From Aliidiomarina soli (GTDB lineage: Bacteria > Pseudomonadota > Gammaproteobacteria > Enterobacterales > Alteromonadaceae): a stretch of DNA of 64,000 nucleotides. Shown here piece by piece: positions 49,299-56,651 of the stretch (positions are counted from its first letter, which is position 1; each line of letters opens with the position of its first letter). Below the pieces are notes generated by a model, which saw nothing but the letters and a program-made list of their open reading frames with translations, did no database searches and had not been told where the DNA came from. Made by a program: the position numbers and the translations under genes. Where the stretch lies: positions 248,001 through 312,000 of the forward strand of contig NZ_PIPO01000003.1 in assembly GCF_003986975.1 (NCBI RefSeq), in the 5' to 3' direction.

Positions 49299-50858
49299 TT
49301 ACCCTGCCGGGTACTCGTAGGTTGCCTGCAGGCCCAGTGGCAAGCCAATGGTCCAGTATAAAATTAAGAACGCAGACCATAGAACCAGTAACACGACTGA
49401 ATACGGCAGCATCAGTGAAACCAATGTGCCTATACCGGTGCCTTTAACGTAGCGTTGGCAATACACCACTACTAACGGGAAGTAGGGTAACAGCGGAGTA
49501 ATAATGTTACTGGCCGAGTCCCCAACGCGGTAGGCGGCTTGGGTCAGGTCAGGTGATAAGCCAAGTTGCATCAGCATGGGGACGAAAATTGGTGCGATAA
49601 GCGCCCATTTTGCCGATGCTGAACCAACAAACAGGTTGATAAAGGCAACCAGGAAAATAATACCCACCAAGGTCACGCTGCCTGGCATCGCTAGCGCCTG
49701 GAGAAAGTTGGCGCCTTTGATGGAAAGCAAGGTGCCTAAATTCGAATCGCCAAATGCCTTGATGAAAAGCGCACAGAAGAACGCCATGACGATGTAGTAG
49801 GCCATGCCTTCCATTGATTTGCTCATCGCCATAATGACGTCTTTCGATTCTTTAAAAGTGCCTGCGATATAGCCATGCACAATACCGGGAATCCAAAACA
49901 GAAGAAAAATCAACGGTACGATAGAGGACATCAACGGCGCATCAAACGAGGCGATTTCCTGGGTTACCGGGTCACGCAATGCGGAGCCTTCGGGGATAAC
50001 AGCGGCTGCTAGTGCAGCAATACCAAGAATCATCACGATTAACGCGCTGAAAAAAGCTTTGCGGTCACGCGAGTCGACATCTTCAATTTTCGGAATGTCA
50101 TCGGTGTCACCGTCGATTTCGGTGTTCTTCAGGCGCGGCTCGATAACTTTATCCGTCAGCCACCAACCAACCGCAACAACGAGTATGGACGAGGCAGCGG
50201 TAAAGCCCCAGTTATTGAGTGGGTTAAGCTGTACCGCAGGGTCATACATCTGTGCCGCAGTCTGAGTGAAGCCTTGCAGCAAGGGATCAATAGCACTAGG
50301 TACAAAGTTGGCACTAAAACCACCAGAGACGCCGGCGAAAGCTGCCGCAATACCCGCCAATGGATGGCGCCCGGCGGCATAGAAAATAATACCACCAAGG
50401 GGAATAACCAACACGTAGCCAGCGTCGACTGCCGTATGGCTGACGATCGCGACGAGAATCAGCATCGGTGTTAGCAAAGCACGTGGAGTCACGTTTAGCA
50501 TTAATTTAATGCCAACGTTTATAAAGCCACTGCGTTCAGCGACCCCAACACCCAGCATCGCAACTAACACTACGCCCAGTGGTGCGAAATGCATAAACGT
50601 GGTGACCATAGTGGACAGGAATTCAGCGATGGCAGTTGGCGCAAGCAGGTTATTGACTTCGACCTGTTCACCACTGAGTGGATGCACTTCATCAAAACTG
50701 AATTGCGAAAAAATCAGACTTAGTACCCAGATAATGACGAGCAGTCCGGCAAACATCACTGCCGGATCAGGCAGTTTGTTACCAATAACTTCGACTTTAT
50801 TCAGGATACGGTTGAGTAGGCCGTCTTTATTTTCGGCGACGGTGTTGTTATCACTCAT
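49299..50858 (-). CDS. AbgT-family transporter
   Basis: The 519-residue inner-membrane protein has about a dozen helices. Family segments include GNKLPDPAVMFAGLLVIIWVLS (~25-46), ERSGFINVGIKLMLNVTPRALLTP, SHTAVDAGYVLVIPLGGIIFY, and SASAKWALIAPIFVPMLMQLGLSPDLTQAAYRVGDSASNIITPL. E. coli AbgT imports p-aminobenzoyl-glutamate, and other members export sulfonamides. In a peptide-using marine bacterium either role is possible. A 22-bp palindrome lies about 90 bp upstream of the start. Confidence 0.93.
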   Translation of the reverse strand: MSDNNTVAENKDGLLNRILNKVEVIGNKLPDPAVMFAGLLVIIWVLSLIFSQFSFDEVHPLSGEQVEVNNLLAPTAIAEFLSTMVTTFMHFAPLGVVLVAMLGVGVAERSGFINVGIKLMLNVTPRALLTPMLILVAIVSHTAVDAGYVLVIPLGGIIFYAAGRHPLAGIAAAFAGVSGGFSANFVPSAIDPLLQGFTQTAAQMYDPAVQLNPLNNWGFTAASSILVVAVGWWLTDKVIEPRLKNTEIDGDTDDIPKIEDVDSRDRKAFFSALIVMILGIAALAAAVIPEGSALRDPVTQEIASFDAPLMSSIVPLIFLLFWIPGIVHGYIAGTFKESKDVIMAMSKSMEGMAYYIVMAFFCALFIKAFGDSNLGTLLSIKGANFLQALAMPGSVTLVGIIFLVAFINLFVGSASAKWALIAPIFVPMLMQLGLSPDLTQAAYRVGDSASNIITPLLPYFPLVVVYCQRYVKGTGIGTLVSLMLPYSVVLLVLWSAFLILYWTIGLPLGLQATYEYPAG

Positions 50859-50944
50859 TGGATATTCCCCGTATGAATAGCGCAGTGCTTTTACAAAGCA
50901 TCGTTATAGTAAATGTTCAAAACTGGCTAAGCATACATGAGGTG

Positions 50945-50966
50945 ACGGGTACTGACCAGTACCCGT
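50945..50966. repeat. 22-bp palindrome between the AbgT-type and barrel genes
   Basis: ACGGGTACTG-AC-CAGTACCCGT has 10-bp arms. Neither strand has a long T run after it, so it is not a standard terminator. It may be an operator for the AbgT-type gene or a 3' stem-loop of the barrel transcript. Its CTGACCAGTACCC half also occurs upstream of fadE (59147-59159). Confidence 0.7.
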
Positions 50967-51032
50967 TTTACCGTGGAAGTGCAGACTAAACGGCGCTTAG
51001 GGATGAGAATAAGTTGTCTGAAGCAGGTCTGA

Positions 51033-51617
51033 TCAGAACAAAAAGCGCATGCCCAAACTCCAGTTGGAGTTGGAGTAAACGTCGTTAAAATAAACACCTA
51101 AAGCAGTTTGTGGGGTGAAGTAAATATGGGCGGAAGCGACAATACCATGGTTGCTGTCGAAACTTTCCATATCGATGTAACGGTAGCCAAGGCGGTACTC
51201 GAACATGTCATGCCGACGGCGGAGGCCACTGTTCAGGGTATAGAAAGTATTGCCGGAGGCACTGAACGGATTGCTGCTTTGGGTGAAATTGCCGAGCGAC
51301 ACAGAAACATCGAGTGTGGTGCGATCATAGACGTTAAAGTAGCGGCCGACGCCCAGGTCAATAATGCTTTCACGGAAGGTGGTGTCATCGTTGAAACGCT
51401 GGCGAACATGCTGATAGGTGCCAGTAACAAATAGTTTGTGGCCAATTTCATACTCAGTATCAAGGTTATAACTGCGATAGCCGCGGGAGTTTTCGCCGAT
51501 GCTGCCGGAGAAATGGGTGTAACTCGGCTGAGTCAGGTTTAGAGACTGCGCAGACACGGAGAAGGCGGCAGAAGCGAGACAAGCACTGAGGGAAATAACA
51601 GCAGGTAAATTTTTCAT
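51033..51617 (-). CDS. Outer-membrane beta-barrel protein
   Basis: The 194-residue product has a signal peptide (MKNLPAVISLSACLASAAFSVSAQS). The mature part is made of alternating strands (YRSYNLDTEYEIGHKLFVTGTYQHV, DLGVGRYFNVYDRTTLDVSVSLG, SLGMRFLF) and ends in Phe. It is probably an eight-stranded barrel of the OmpW/OmpA-like size class. It is arranged in tandem with another barrel gene of similar plan (51706). Function is unknown. Confidence 0.8.
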   Translation of the reverse strand: MKNLPAVISLSACLASAAFSVSAQSLNLTQPSYTHFSGSIGENSRGYRSYNLDTEYEIGHKLFVTGTYQHVRQRFNDDTTFRESIIDLGVGRYFNVYDRTTLDVSVSLGNFTQSSNPFSASGNTFYTLNSGLRRRHDMFEYRLGYRYIDMESFDSNHGIVASAHIYFTPQTALGVYFNDVYSNSNWSLGMRFLF

Positions 51618-51705
51618 AGGCTCTTATACATCATAGTCACTGCGATCAAAGTAGTGCTAAGTGTATGTCGCCTGCCAGTGCTTCTCAACAATAAACTGGC
51701 TGAGA

Positions 51706-52332
51706 TTACCAGCGCAAGCGTAGTTCTACACTGCGTAAGCTGTACCAGTCGTTATCCTGGTAGCGTAAGCCAACTGATAAGTTGGCCCACAGGTTGATAT
51801 AGCCAGTGACATGCCAGCGTATCTGGTTGTCCTGTTCGCTGTCATGAAAGAGGTAAGCGGCGCCAACATGGACTTCCAGTGGGCCATGTACTTCACGTAA
51901 TCCTATCTGCAAGCCAAAATAATTGCTTTCGTCATAGAATTGGTTGCCGGGCAGGGCCATATTGGGCCGCCGGTACGTTTCACGACCAATCAGCACGGAT
52001 GCATCGACATGAGGCCCAACCTGGGAACGGTCCATCCAGCCAACACCGAGCTGAGCATCTTCCAGCTCAAGTCCGATTGCATGGTTGTCTACAGCTTCGC
52101 TGAATTCATGGAACTGGCCGCTGACATATATAGTTGGCATGATTCGTTGTTCAAAACGGATACTAATATCATCCGCTGTCGGACTGTAGTCTTCGAAGTC
52201 AGCCTGGGTGTACGCCAGAGTCAGGTTGCTGTACGAGGGCTCGACATAGTTTGGGAACGTCGCCTGGGCAGTAACCAGTCCGCTGTATAGCAGACCAGCA
52301 GAAAGGGTCAGTAAACTAATCAGAGAGCGCAT
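51706..52332 (-). CDS. Outer-membrane beta-barrel protein, tandem neighbour
   Basis: The 208-residue product has a signal peptide (MRSLISLLTLSAGLLYSGLVTAQA) and barrel-type strands (SNLTLAYTQADFEDY, DDISIRFEQRIMPTIYVSGQFHEF, HVTGYINLWANLSVGLRYQDNDWY). It ends VELRLRW with a terminal aromatic. It shares layout with the gene at 51033: NYVEPSYSNL against NLTQPSYTHF near the N-terminus, then a periplasmic-turn pattern. This suggests an old tandem duplication with strong divergence. The genes are 88 bp apart on one strand. Confidence 0.8.
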   Translation of the reverse strand: MRSLISLLTLSAGLLYSGLVTAQATFPNYVEPSYSNLTLAYTQADFEDYSPTADDISIRFEQRIMPTIYVSGQFHEFSEAVDNHAIGLELEDAQLGVGWMDRSQVGPHVDASVLIGRETYRRPNMALPGNQFYDESNYFGLQIGLREVHGPLEVHVGAAYLFHDSEQDNQIRWHVTGYINLWANLSVGLRYQDNDWYSLRSVELRLRW

Positions 52333-52365
52333 AACGTGTCCTCGCCTAAGGTTATGGTGCTGAAT

Positions 52366-52746
52366 CTAAGAGGTCGAGCGGCCTTTTGGCGGCTTTTTAC
52401 CATACAGTTTCTCGTACTGAGCTTCGCGCGCCTGACGACGTTTTTCGCGAGTGCGTTCGATCACCCGCTTATGCAGGCGTTCCCGGCGAATATGGGTTTG
52501 GCGCTGGTTCCATGCCACCAGACAGCCTAAAAACAGGGCCACCCAGGAAAATATATTGGAGGTAAACTGAACCAGTTGACGTGAATTTCGCTCTGCACTG
52601 GCATCCATTTCCGGCGTCGCTATGACGAACAGTTCGTACGCCAACGGCAGCACGAATAAAATGGCGAAGAAAGTCGCCAGGGTCCAGATAAAGGTTTTAA
52701 ACCAACGCAGTTCAAACATTGAGGGGTTCTTTGATGTTTCGCTCAT
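52366..52746 (-). CDS. Small two-helix membrane protein of unknown function
   Basis: The 126-residue product has helices at about 15-40 (TFIWTLATFFAILFVLPLAYELFVI) and 62-82 (FTSNIFSWVALFLGCLVAWNQ) joined by a polar loop. A very basic coiled tail follows (RRERLHKRVIERTREKRRQAREAQYEKLYGKKPPK). I recognise no family. The gene is 33 bp upstream of the barrel gene on the same strand and may be co-transcribed. Confidence 0.7.
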   Translation of the reverse strand: MSETSKNPSMFELRWFKTFIWTLATFFAILFVLPLAYELFVIATPEMDASAERNSRQLVQFTSNIFSWVALFLGCLVAWNQRQTHIRRERLHKRVIERTREKRRQAREAQYEKLYGKKPPKGRSTS

Positions 52747-52855
52747 TATTTCAAAACTCAGCAGTAATGCATAAATTAGTATGAATCAAGTGTGCCGTGA
52801 ATCACATTCGGTTACAATGCGCCGATGAAATTTGTAGTGTAGCAAAGGTATTTTT

Positions 52856-53788
52856 ATGAATTCTATCCCACATGTTGATATGAGCCGTTACGATAGTGAT
52901 TTCGAAGGTTTCGTTCAGGCGATTGGCGAAGGTTATGAAGTCAACGGCTTTGTCGCCCTTACTCAGCATGGTCTTGATAACGACATCATTCATGATGCGC
53001 TTGATATTAGCCGTGAACTCTTTGCTTTACCAGATGAAATAAAAAAGCAGTATCATATGCCTGGTCAGGGCGGGGCGCGGGGGTATACTCCATTCGGGAC
53101 TGAAATTGCGAAAGACGCCACCCATGTCGACCTGAAAGAATTCTGGCATGTTGGGCGCGAGATTGAAGGCACACCAAAATATCCCCAGTTGCAGCCCAAT
53201 GTGTGGCCAGCCGAAGTACCCGAATTTAAAACCCGAATGCTATCTCTGTTTAACGAGCTGGATAAGCTTGGTCGCCGTGTGCTGGCAGGCATTGCTGTGT
53301 ATTTGGGTGAAGAGCGCGATTACTTTGAAAGCCGTGTCGACTCAGGGAATTCAATCCTGCGTCCGCTGCATTACCCACCTATTATTGACGAAGGTACGCC
53401 ATCGGTGCGGGCCGGTGCGCATGAAGATATTAACGTGATTACACTACTGGTGGGTTCTCGTGAGCCTGGCCTCGAAGTGCTGTCAAAATCCGGGGAGTGG
53501 ATTCCGGTAACCATTATTGACGGAGCGATTATTTGCAACGTTGGCGATATGTTGCAACGCTTAACCAATGGTGTGCTGCCTTCAACGACGCATCGGGTGG
53601 TTAATCCGCCGGCCCCGTACAGCCATAAGTCACGCTATTCGATTCCGTTTTTCCTTCACTTTAACCCGGACGTGGTGATTGATGCGCTGGAAACCTGCCA
53701 TAGCGAGGATAACCCAAAGCAGTTTGAACCGATCACCGCAGACGAGTACCTGAATGAGCGGCTGCGAGAGATTGGCTTACTGAAATAG
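52856..53788 (+). CDS. 2-oxoglutarate/Fe(II)-dependent dioxygenase, isopenicillin N synthase family
   Basis: The 310-residue non-haem iron oxygenase has an N-terminal DIOX_N region (IPHVDMSRYDSDFEGFVQAIGEGYEVNGFVALTQHG). The iron ligands are His189 and Asp191 (AHEDINVITLL) and His246 (HRVVNP), with Arg260 (RYSIPFF) for the oxoglutarate carboxylate. All key residues are present. The substrate is unknown, and proteobacterial members of this type have no firm role. Its start is 110 bp from the divergent small membrane protein gene, with AAAGG upstream. Confidence 0.92.
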   Translation: MNSIPHVDMSRYDSDFEGFVQAIGEGYEVNGFVALTQHGLDNDIIHDALDISRELFALPDEIKKQYHMPGQGGARGYTPFGTEIAKDATHVDLKEFWHVGREIEGTPKYPQLQPNVWPAEVPEFKTRMLSLFNELDKLGRRVLAGIAVYLGEERDYFESRVDSGNSILRPLHYPPIIDEGTPSVRAGAHEDINVITLLVGSREPGLEVLSKSGEWIPVTIIDGAIICNVGDMLQRLTNGVLPSTTHRVVNPPAPYSHKSRYSIPFFLHFNPDVVIDALETCHSEDNPKQFEPITADEYLNERLREIGLLK

Positions 53789-53811
53789 CCGCGTTGTCAC
53801 CCAGACCGCAT

Positions 53812-53842
53812 AAAAAAGCCTGCGTTTTCGCAGGCTTTTTTT
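53812..53842. terminator. Bidirectional terminator between convergent genes
   Basis: AAAAAAGCCTGCG-TTTT-CGCAGGCTTTTTT is a 13-bp stem with a T run on each strand. It serves the oxygenase gene on the plus strand and the zinc-site gene on the minus strand. Confidence 0.95.
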
Positions 53843-53895
53843 GTACTGTTTTTTTGCACTGTTTTTTGTACTAAAGGAAGGTGGAGCCTGACTGG

Positions 53896-54303
53896 CTACA
53901 CCAGCTTTGCCGCCTCCTGTTCATGCCGCTGTTTGTCGAACAGATGGTGAACGCCGGTAGCCCGTTGCTCACCGTTATCATTAAGAATGGTGGCACCCGG
54001 GGCATCGAGGTTACTAATACCCTCATAGCCGGCGCAGTGTGGACACAACCACGGTAGCTTCTCTGCTTTTAGCGTTTGCAGTACGGGTTTTACCGGACAG
54101 TGCAGACTTAAATAAAACCAACCATCAGTCAGGCGTACTTCTTCGGTGCCATAAGGCTGGTCAAACAACGGGGTCGAATTAGCGAATAGTGAAATTTGCT
54201 GGTTGTGGACCACCCGGTGTTGCCCGGCCTGATGAGGCTGACGGCACTTCACACAGTGCTGGTCGGGTTGAGTAGGGCGGGATATTTCTAATTGTATACT
54301 CAT
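53896..54303 (-). CDS. Small protein with two CxxC pairs (zinc-ribbon-like), unknown function
   Basis: The 135-residue product has CVKC at 17-20 and CPHC at 87-90, spaced to form one split zinc ribbon. The protein is hydrophilic, with GWFYLSLHCPVKPVLQTLKAEKLPWL between the pairs. I know no family. ATG 54303 has GGAG six bases upstream and is preferred to an ATG at 54336. A GC-rich hairpin (GCGCGC-AAT-GCGCGC, 54329-54343) lies in its leader. Single-gene unit. Confidence 0.65.
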   Translation of the reverse strand: MSIQLEISRPTQPDQHCVKCRQPHQAGQHRVVHNQQISLFANSTPLFDQPYGTEEVRLTDGWFYLSLHCPVKPVLQTLKAEKLPWLCPHCAGYEGISNLDAPGATILNDNGEQRATGVHHLFDKQRHEQEAAKLV

Positions 54304-54468
54304 GGCGAACTCCAAAAATGTCTGGTTCGCGCGCAATGCGCGCTTTAGCGGTATTTATTAGCCGCCCGCAAGTTGCAGGTGTTAAATCGGCGGCGCTCAA
54401 TCGAGCCATTCAAGCCTAGCAAAAGGAAGTAAGGCTGTCTAGACGTCCAAATGAATTGTTTGTAATTT

Positions 54469-54481
54469 CTGGTCAGACCTC
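54469..54481. promoter_or_regulatory. FadR-like operator upstream of thioesterase gene
   Basis: CTGGTCAGACCTC fits the FadR consensus core TGGTCNGACC. It lies between a possible TTGTAA (54460) and TATAGC (54485), about 60 bp ahead of the start at 54540. The identical 13-mer occurs upstream of fadE. Binding by FadR is inference from the motif. Confidence 0.65.
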
Positions 54482-54539
54482 GCTTATAGCCCCCTGATTA
54501 TGCTAGCGTAAAGCATTATTTCAGCGGATTTAGATAGTT

Positions 54540-55085
54540 ATGAATTTATTACTACGTTTACTCTGGATACTGCTTAAACGGGCACGTAAGGGGCGGGTGA
54601 GTCCACTGCAAACCTTACGCGTCCGCTCTCGCGCCTTGCCCAATGATCTGGACGTCAATATGCACGTCAACAATGGTCGCTATCTTAGTTTTGCCGACTT
54701 AGGCCGGGTCGACTGGTTTATCCGTTCCGGCTGTCTGCAGGTAGCGCGTAAACATAAAGCGATCCCAGTAATTGGCGATGTGACTGCACGTTATATGCGG
54801 CAGTTAAAAGCATTTGATCGCTTTTATGTGGAGACACGCTTGCTTGGCTGGAACCACAAGTGGGCGTTCATAGAGCACAAAATACTGGATGCAAAGGACA
54901 ATGTCGCGGCTATTGTGGTGATTCGGGGTATGTTCTGGAACCGTAAGGGCGGCCTGACTCCTCAGCAGCTGATGGATGCAACTGGCAATGCTCACCTTGA
55001 ATCGCCGCAACTGCCTGGCTGGGTTGAGCACTGGGCGCAGACGCTGGATCAGTTGACAGCCAGTTCAAAAGCTGGCCAAGTATAA
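54540..55085 (+). CDS. Acyl-CoA thioesterase-like protein (4HBT/THEM6-like hot-dog fold)
   Basis: The 181-residue product has a hydrophobic/basic N-terminus (MNLLLRLLWILLKRARKGR) then a single hot-dog domain. LPNDLDVNMHVNNGRYLSFADLGRVDW (~33-60) carries the Asp and the HVNNxxY pattern of 4HBT thioesterases, followed by TARYMRQLKAFDRFYVETRLLGW. It probably hydrolyses acyl-CoA. The operator upstream matches the one before fadE, which ties it to fatty-acid metabolism. Confidence 0.85.
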   Translation: MNLLLRLLWILLKRARKGRVSPLQTLRVRSRALPNDLDVNMHVNNGRYLSFADLGRVDWFIRSGCLQVARKHKAIPVIGDVTARYMRQLKAFDRFYVETRLLGWNHKWAFIEHKILDAKDNVAAIVVIRGMFWNRKGGLTPQQLMDATGNAHLESPQLPGWVEHWAQTLDQLTASSKAGQV

Positions 55086-55101
55086 GAATAAAAAGCAGGG
55101 C

Positions 55102-55131
55102 AAAAAAAAAGCGCCCCGGGGGAGGGGGCGC
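55102..55131 (-). terminator. Orphan strong terminator on the minus strand
   Basis: On the minus strand GCGCCCC-N7-GGGGCGC is followed by nine T (A run 55102-55110 on plus). No minus-strand gene lies upstream of it. On the plus strand no T run follows, so it cannot end the thioesterase transcript. Confidence 0.75.
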
Positions 55132-55265
55132 CGTAAACTCACTCTTAACGCAACACATATCAGGGTGTCATCCATGACAAAAAATTAAGAGTGAGCGCTC
55201 TTGAGCGTTGCTCAGTTGCATAGTGAGAATAGCGAATTTCCCGCCACTGTATATGCTGTTTACAG
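55102..55265 (-). ncRNA. Candidate minus-strand small RNA (hypothetical)
   Basis: The orphan terminator is preceded on the minus strand by stacked dyads: CTCACTCTTAA/TTAAGAGTGAG (55138-55148 with 55185-55195), inside it TGTCAT-CC-ATGACA (55166-55179), and CGCTC-TT-GAGCG (55196-55207). A weak promoter, TTGCCA-N17-TGTAAA, can be read on the minus strand within about 55260-55290. No open frame fits. The 5' end is a guess. Confidence 0.3.
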
Positions 55266-55342
55266 AGTTTTTACCTAGTGCTGGCAATGTGTTCGTTGAA
55301 TAGGGTTCATACTGCCCGCCAAGGAACTAAGGGGAATCAATA

Positions 55343-56044
55343 GTGGATTGGCTAATTGCAGGCCTGGTATTTTTTCACGTCGCAACAGGATCCGTTGCGC
55401 TGGTTACATTTTGGCTGCCTTTAGTGGTAAAAAAGGGGCAGCGAACGCATCGTGTGACAGGGCGGGTCTTTGCTATCAGCATGATAGCGGCCGGGCTTAC
55501 AGCGATGTTCCTCGCCAGTTTTCATCTCACCGCACCGGAATGGGTCAATGGCACGGCCGAGACACGGCTGACCCTGGGTTGGATGATGCTCTATCTTGGT
55601 TTTCTTTCCACTGTACTGGTCTTGTTTGGCTTGAAAACGGTGCGGAATAAAGGCCGTCATTATCTTTACAACACCACCTGGATTGTTGGCTTACATGGAG
55701 CCCTGGCGGCTTTAGCTATCTGGATCTTCTGGCTTGGCTGGAGCCACTCCGAGTTACTCCTGATCGGCGTCTCTTTTATTGCCTTTTTAATGGTCCCGGG
55801 CAATATCCGTTTTATTCTGCGTCAGTCTCAGCCGGCACCGGGGCGTTTACGGCGGGAATGGCTCTATCAGCACTTTACCTCAATGATAGGCGCGGGAATT
55901 GCTGCGTATTCAGCTTTTTTATCGTTCGGCGCTGCTTTGTTTATGCCAACCCAGGCGTTTAATCCGTATTTATGGACCATTCCTACCATTCTTGGGGTGA
56001 GCTTTATGTTGTGGCTGGCCAAACGTCAGCCGCGTTACGACTAA
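55343..56044 (+). CDS. DUF2306-like integral membrane protein
   Basis: The 233-residue protein has about seven helices. HVATGSVALVTFWLPLVVKKGQRTHRVTGRVFAISMIAAGLTA is the DUF2306-type motif, with a conserved His in HVATG and an HRxxGR loop, and NTTWIVGLHGALAALAIWIFWLGW follows. There is no known function. The start is GTG at 55343 with AAGGGGAA eight to ten bases upstream. It is convergent with the DUF4442 gene. Confidence 0.75.
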   Translation: MDWLIAGLVFFHVATGSVALVTFWLPLVVKKGQRTHRVTGRVFAISMIAAGLTAMFLASFHLTAPEWVNGTAETRLTLGWMMLYLGFLSTVLVLFGLKTVRNKGRHYLYNTTWIVGLHGALAALAIWIFWLGWSHSELLLIGVSFIAFLMVPGNIRFILRQSQPAPGRLRREWLYQHFTSMIGAGIAAYSAFLSFGAALFMPTQAFNPYLWTIPTILGVSFMLWLAKRQPRYD

Positions 56045-56067
56045 AGCTTTTGCAGCACGACATTCAT

Positions 56068-56538
56068 TCAGGTTTTCTTCTTCACATATAAGGTCTTATC
56101 AACCCTGGCGACCACCTTGTTGTCTTCATCCATCACCTCCACCTGCCACTCCGGAAGCACGCGCTCGCCTTGGTCTGCCGCCTTTTTAATATCCTCAACC
56201 TGCGCCGCGGTAAGGCTGAATTCAGCATAGACACGGCCTCGGCCCGGGCGTTTGAAATCGATATGAGCAGATTTATCCCAGACAATGTAATCGGGCCCCA
56301 GCTGGCGCATGAGTAACAACATGAACATGGGGTCAACCATCGAGTACAGTGAACCGCCAAAATGGGTACCCACGTAGTTCGAGTTGTACCAACGCTGGCG
56401 CATTTCTACCCGTGCATAGGTAAAGTCCTTACTTAGCGCGGTTACTTTGATAGCAGCTCCGCGATAGGGACGGTACCAATTCAGCAAGCGGCGGATGCCC
56501 GACGCTGAGCTGATGTAACGGCGTATCCATTTACGCAT
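56068..56538 (-). CDS. DUF4442 hot-dog-fold protein, probable thioesterase
   Basis: The 156-residue product has RWYNSNYVGTHFGGSLYSMVDPMFMLLLMRQLGPDYIVWDKSAHIDFKRPGRGRV (~49-105), the core of the DUF4442 hot-dog family, with THFGG at the usual active-site helix. Family members are thought to be acyl-CoA thioesterases. ATG 56538 has GAGGAG six bases upstream and is preferred to a start at 56595 that lies in the fadE terminator. It sits just downstream of fadE on the same strand, beyond that terminator. Confidence 0.87.
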   Translation of the reverse strand: MRKWIRRYISSASGIRRLLNWYRPYRGAAIKVTALSKDFTYARVEMRQRWYNSNYVGTHFGGSLYSMVDPMFMLLLMRQLGPDYIVWDKSAHIDFKRPGRGRVYAEFSLTAAQVEDIKKAADQGERVLPEWQVEVMDEDNKVVARVDKTLYVKKKT

Positions 56539-56582
56539 AGTATGCTCCTCAATAATAATGAAAGTAGATGACAAGCCTGATA

Positions 56583-56614
56583 GAAAAAGGGCCACTTACA
56601 CAAAGCGGCCCTTT
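56583..56614 (-). terminator. Rho-independent terminator of fadE
   Basis: On the minus strand AAAGGGCCGCTT-TGTGT-AAGTGGCCCTTT forms a 12-bp stem with one G-T pair and ends in five T. It lies 38 bases past the fadE stop. Confidence 0.85.
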
Positions 56615-56651
56615 ACTTGATACAGGTAAGCCAGTTGTCTGGCTTTAGCAA

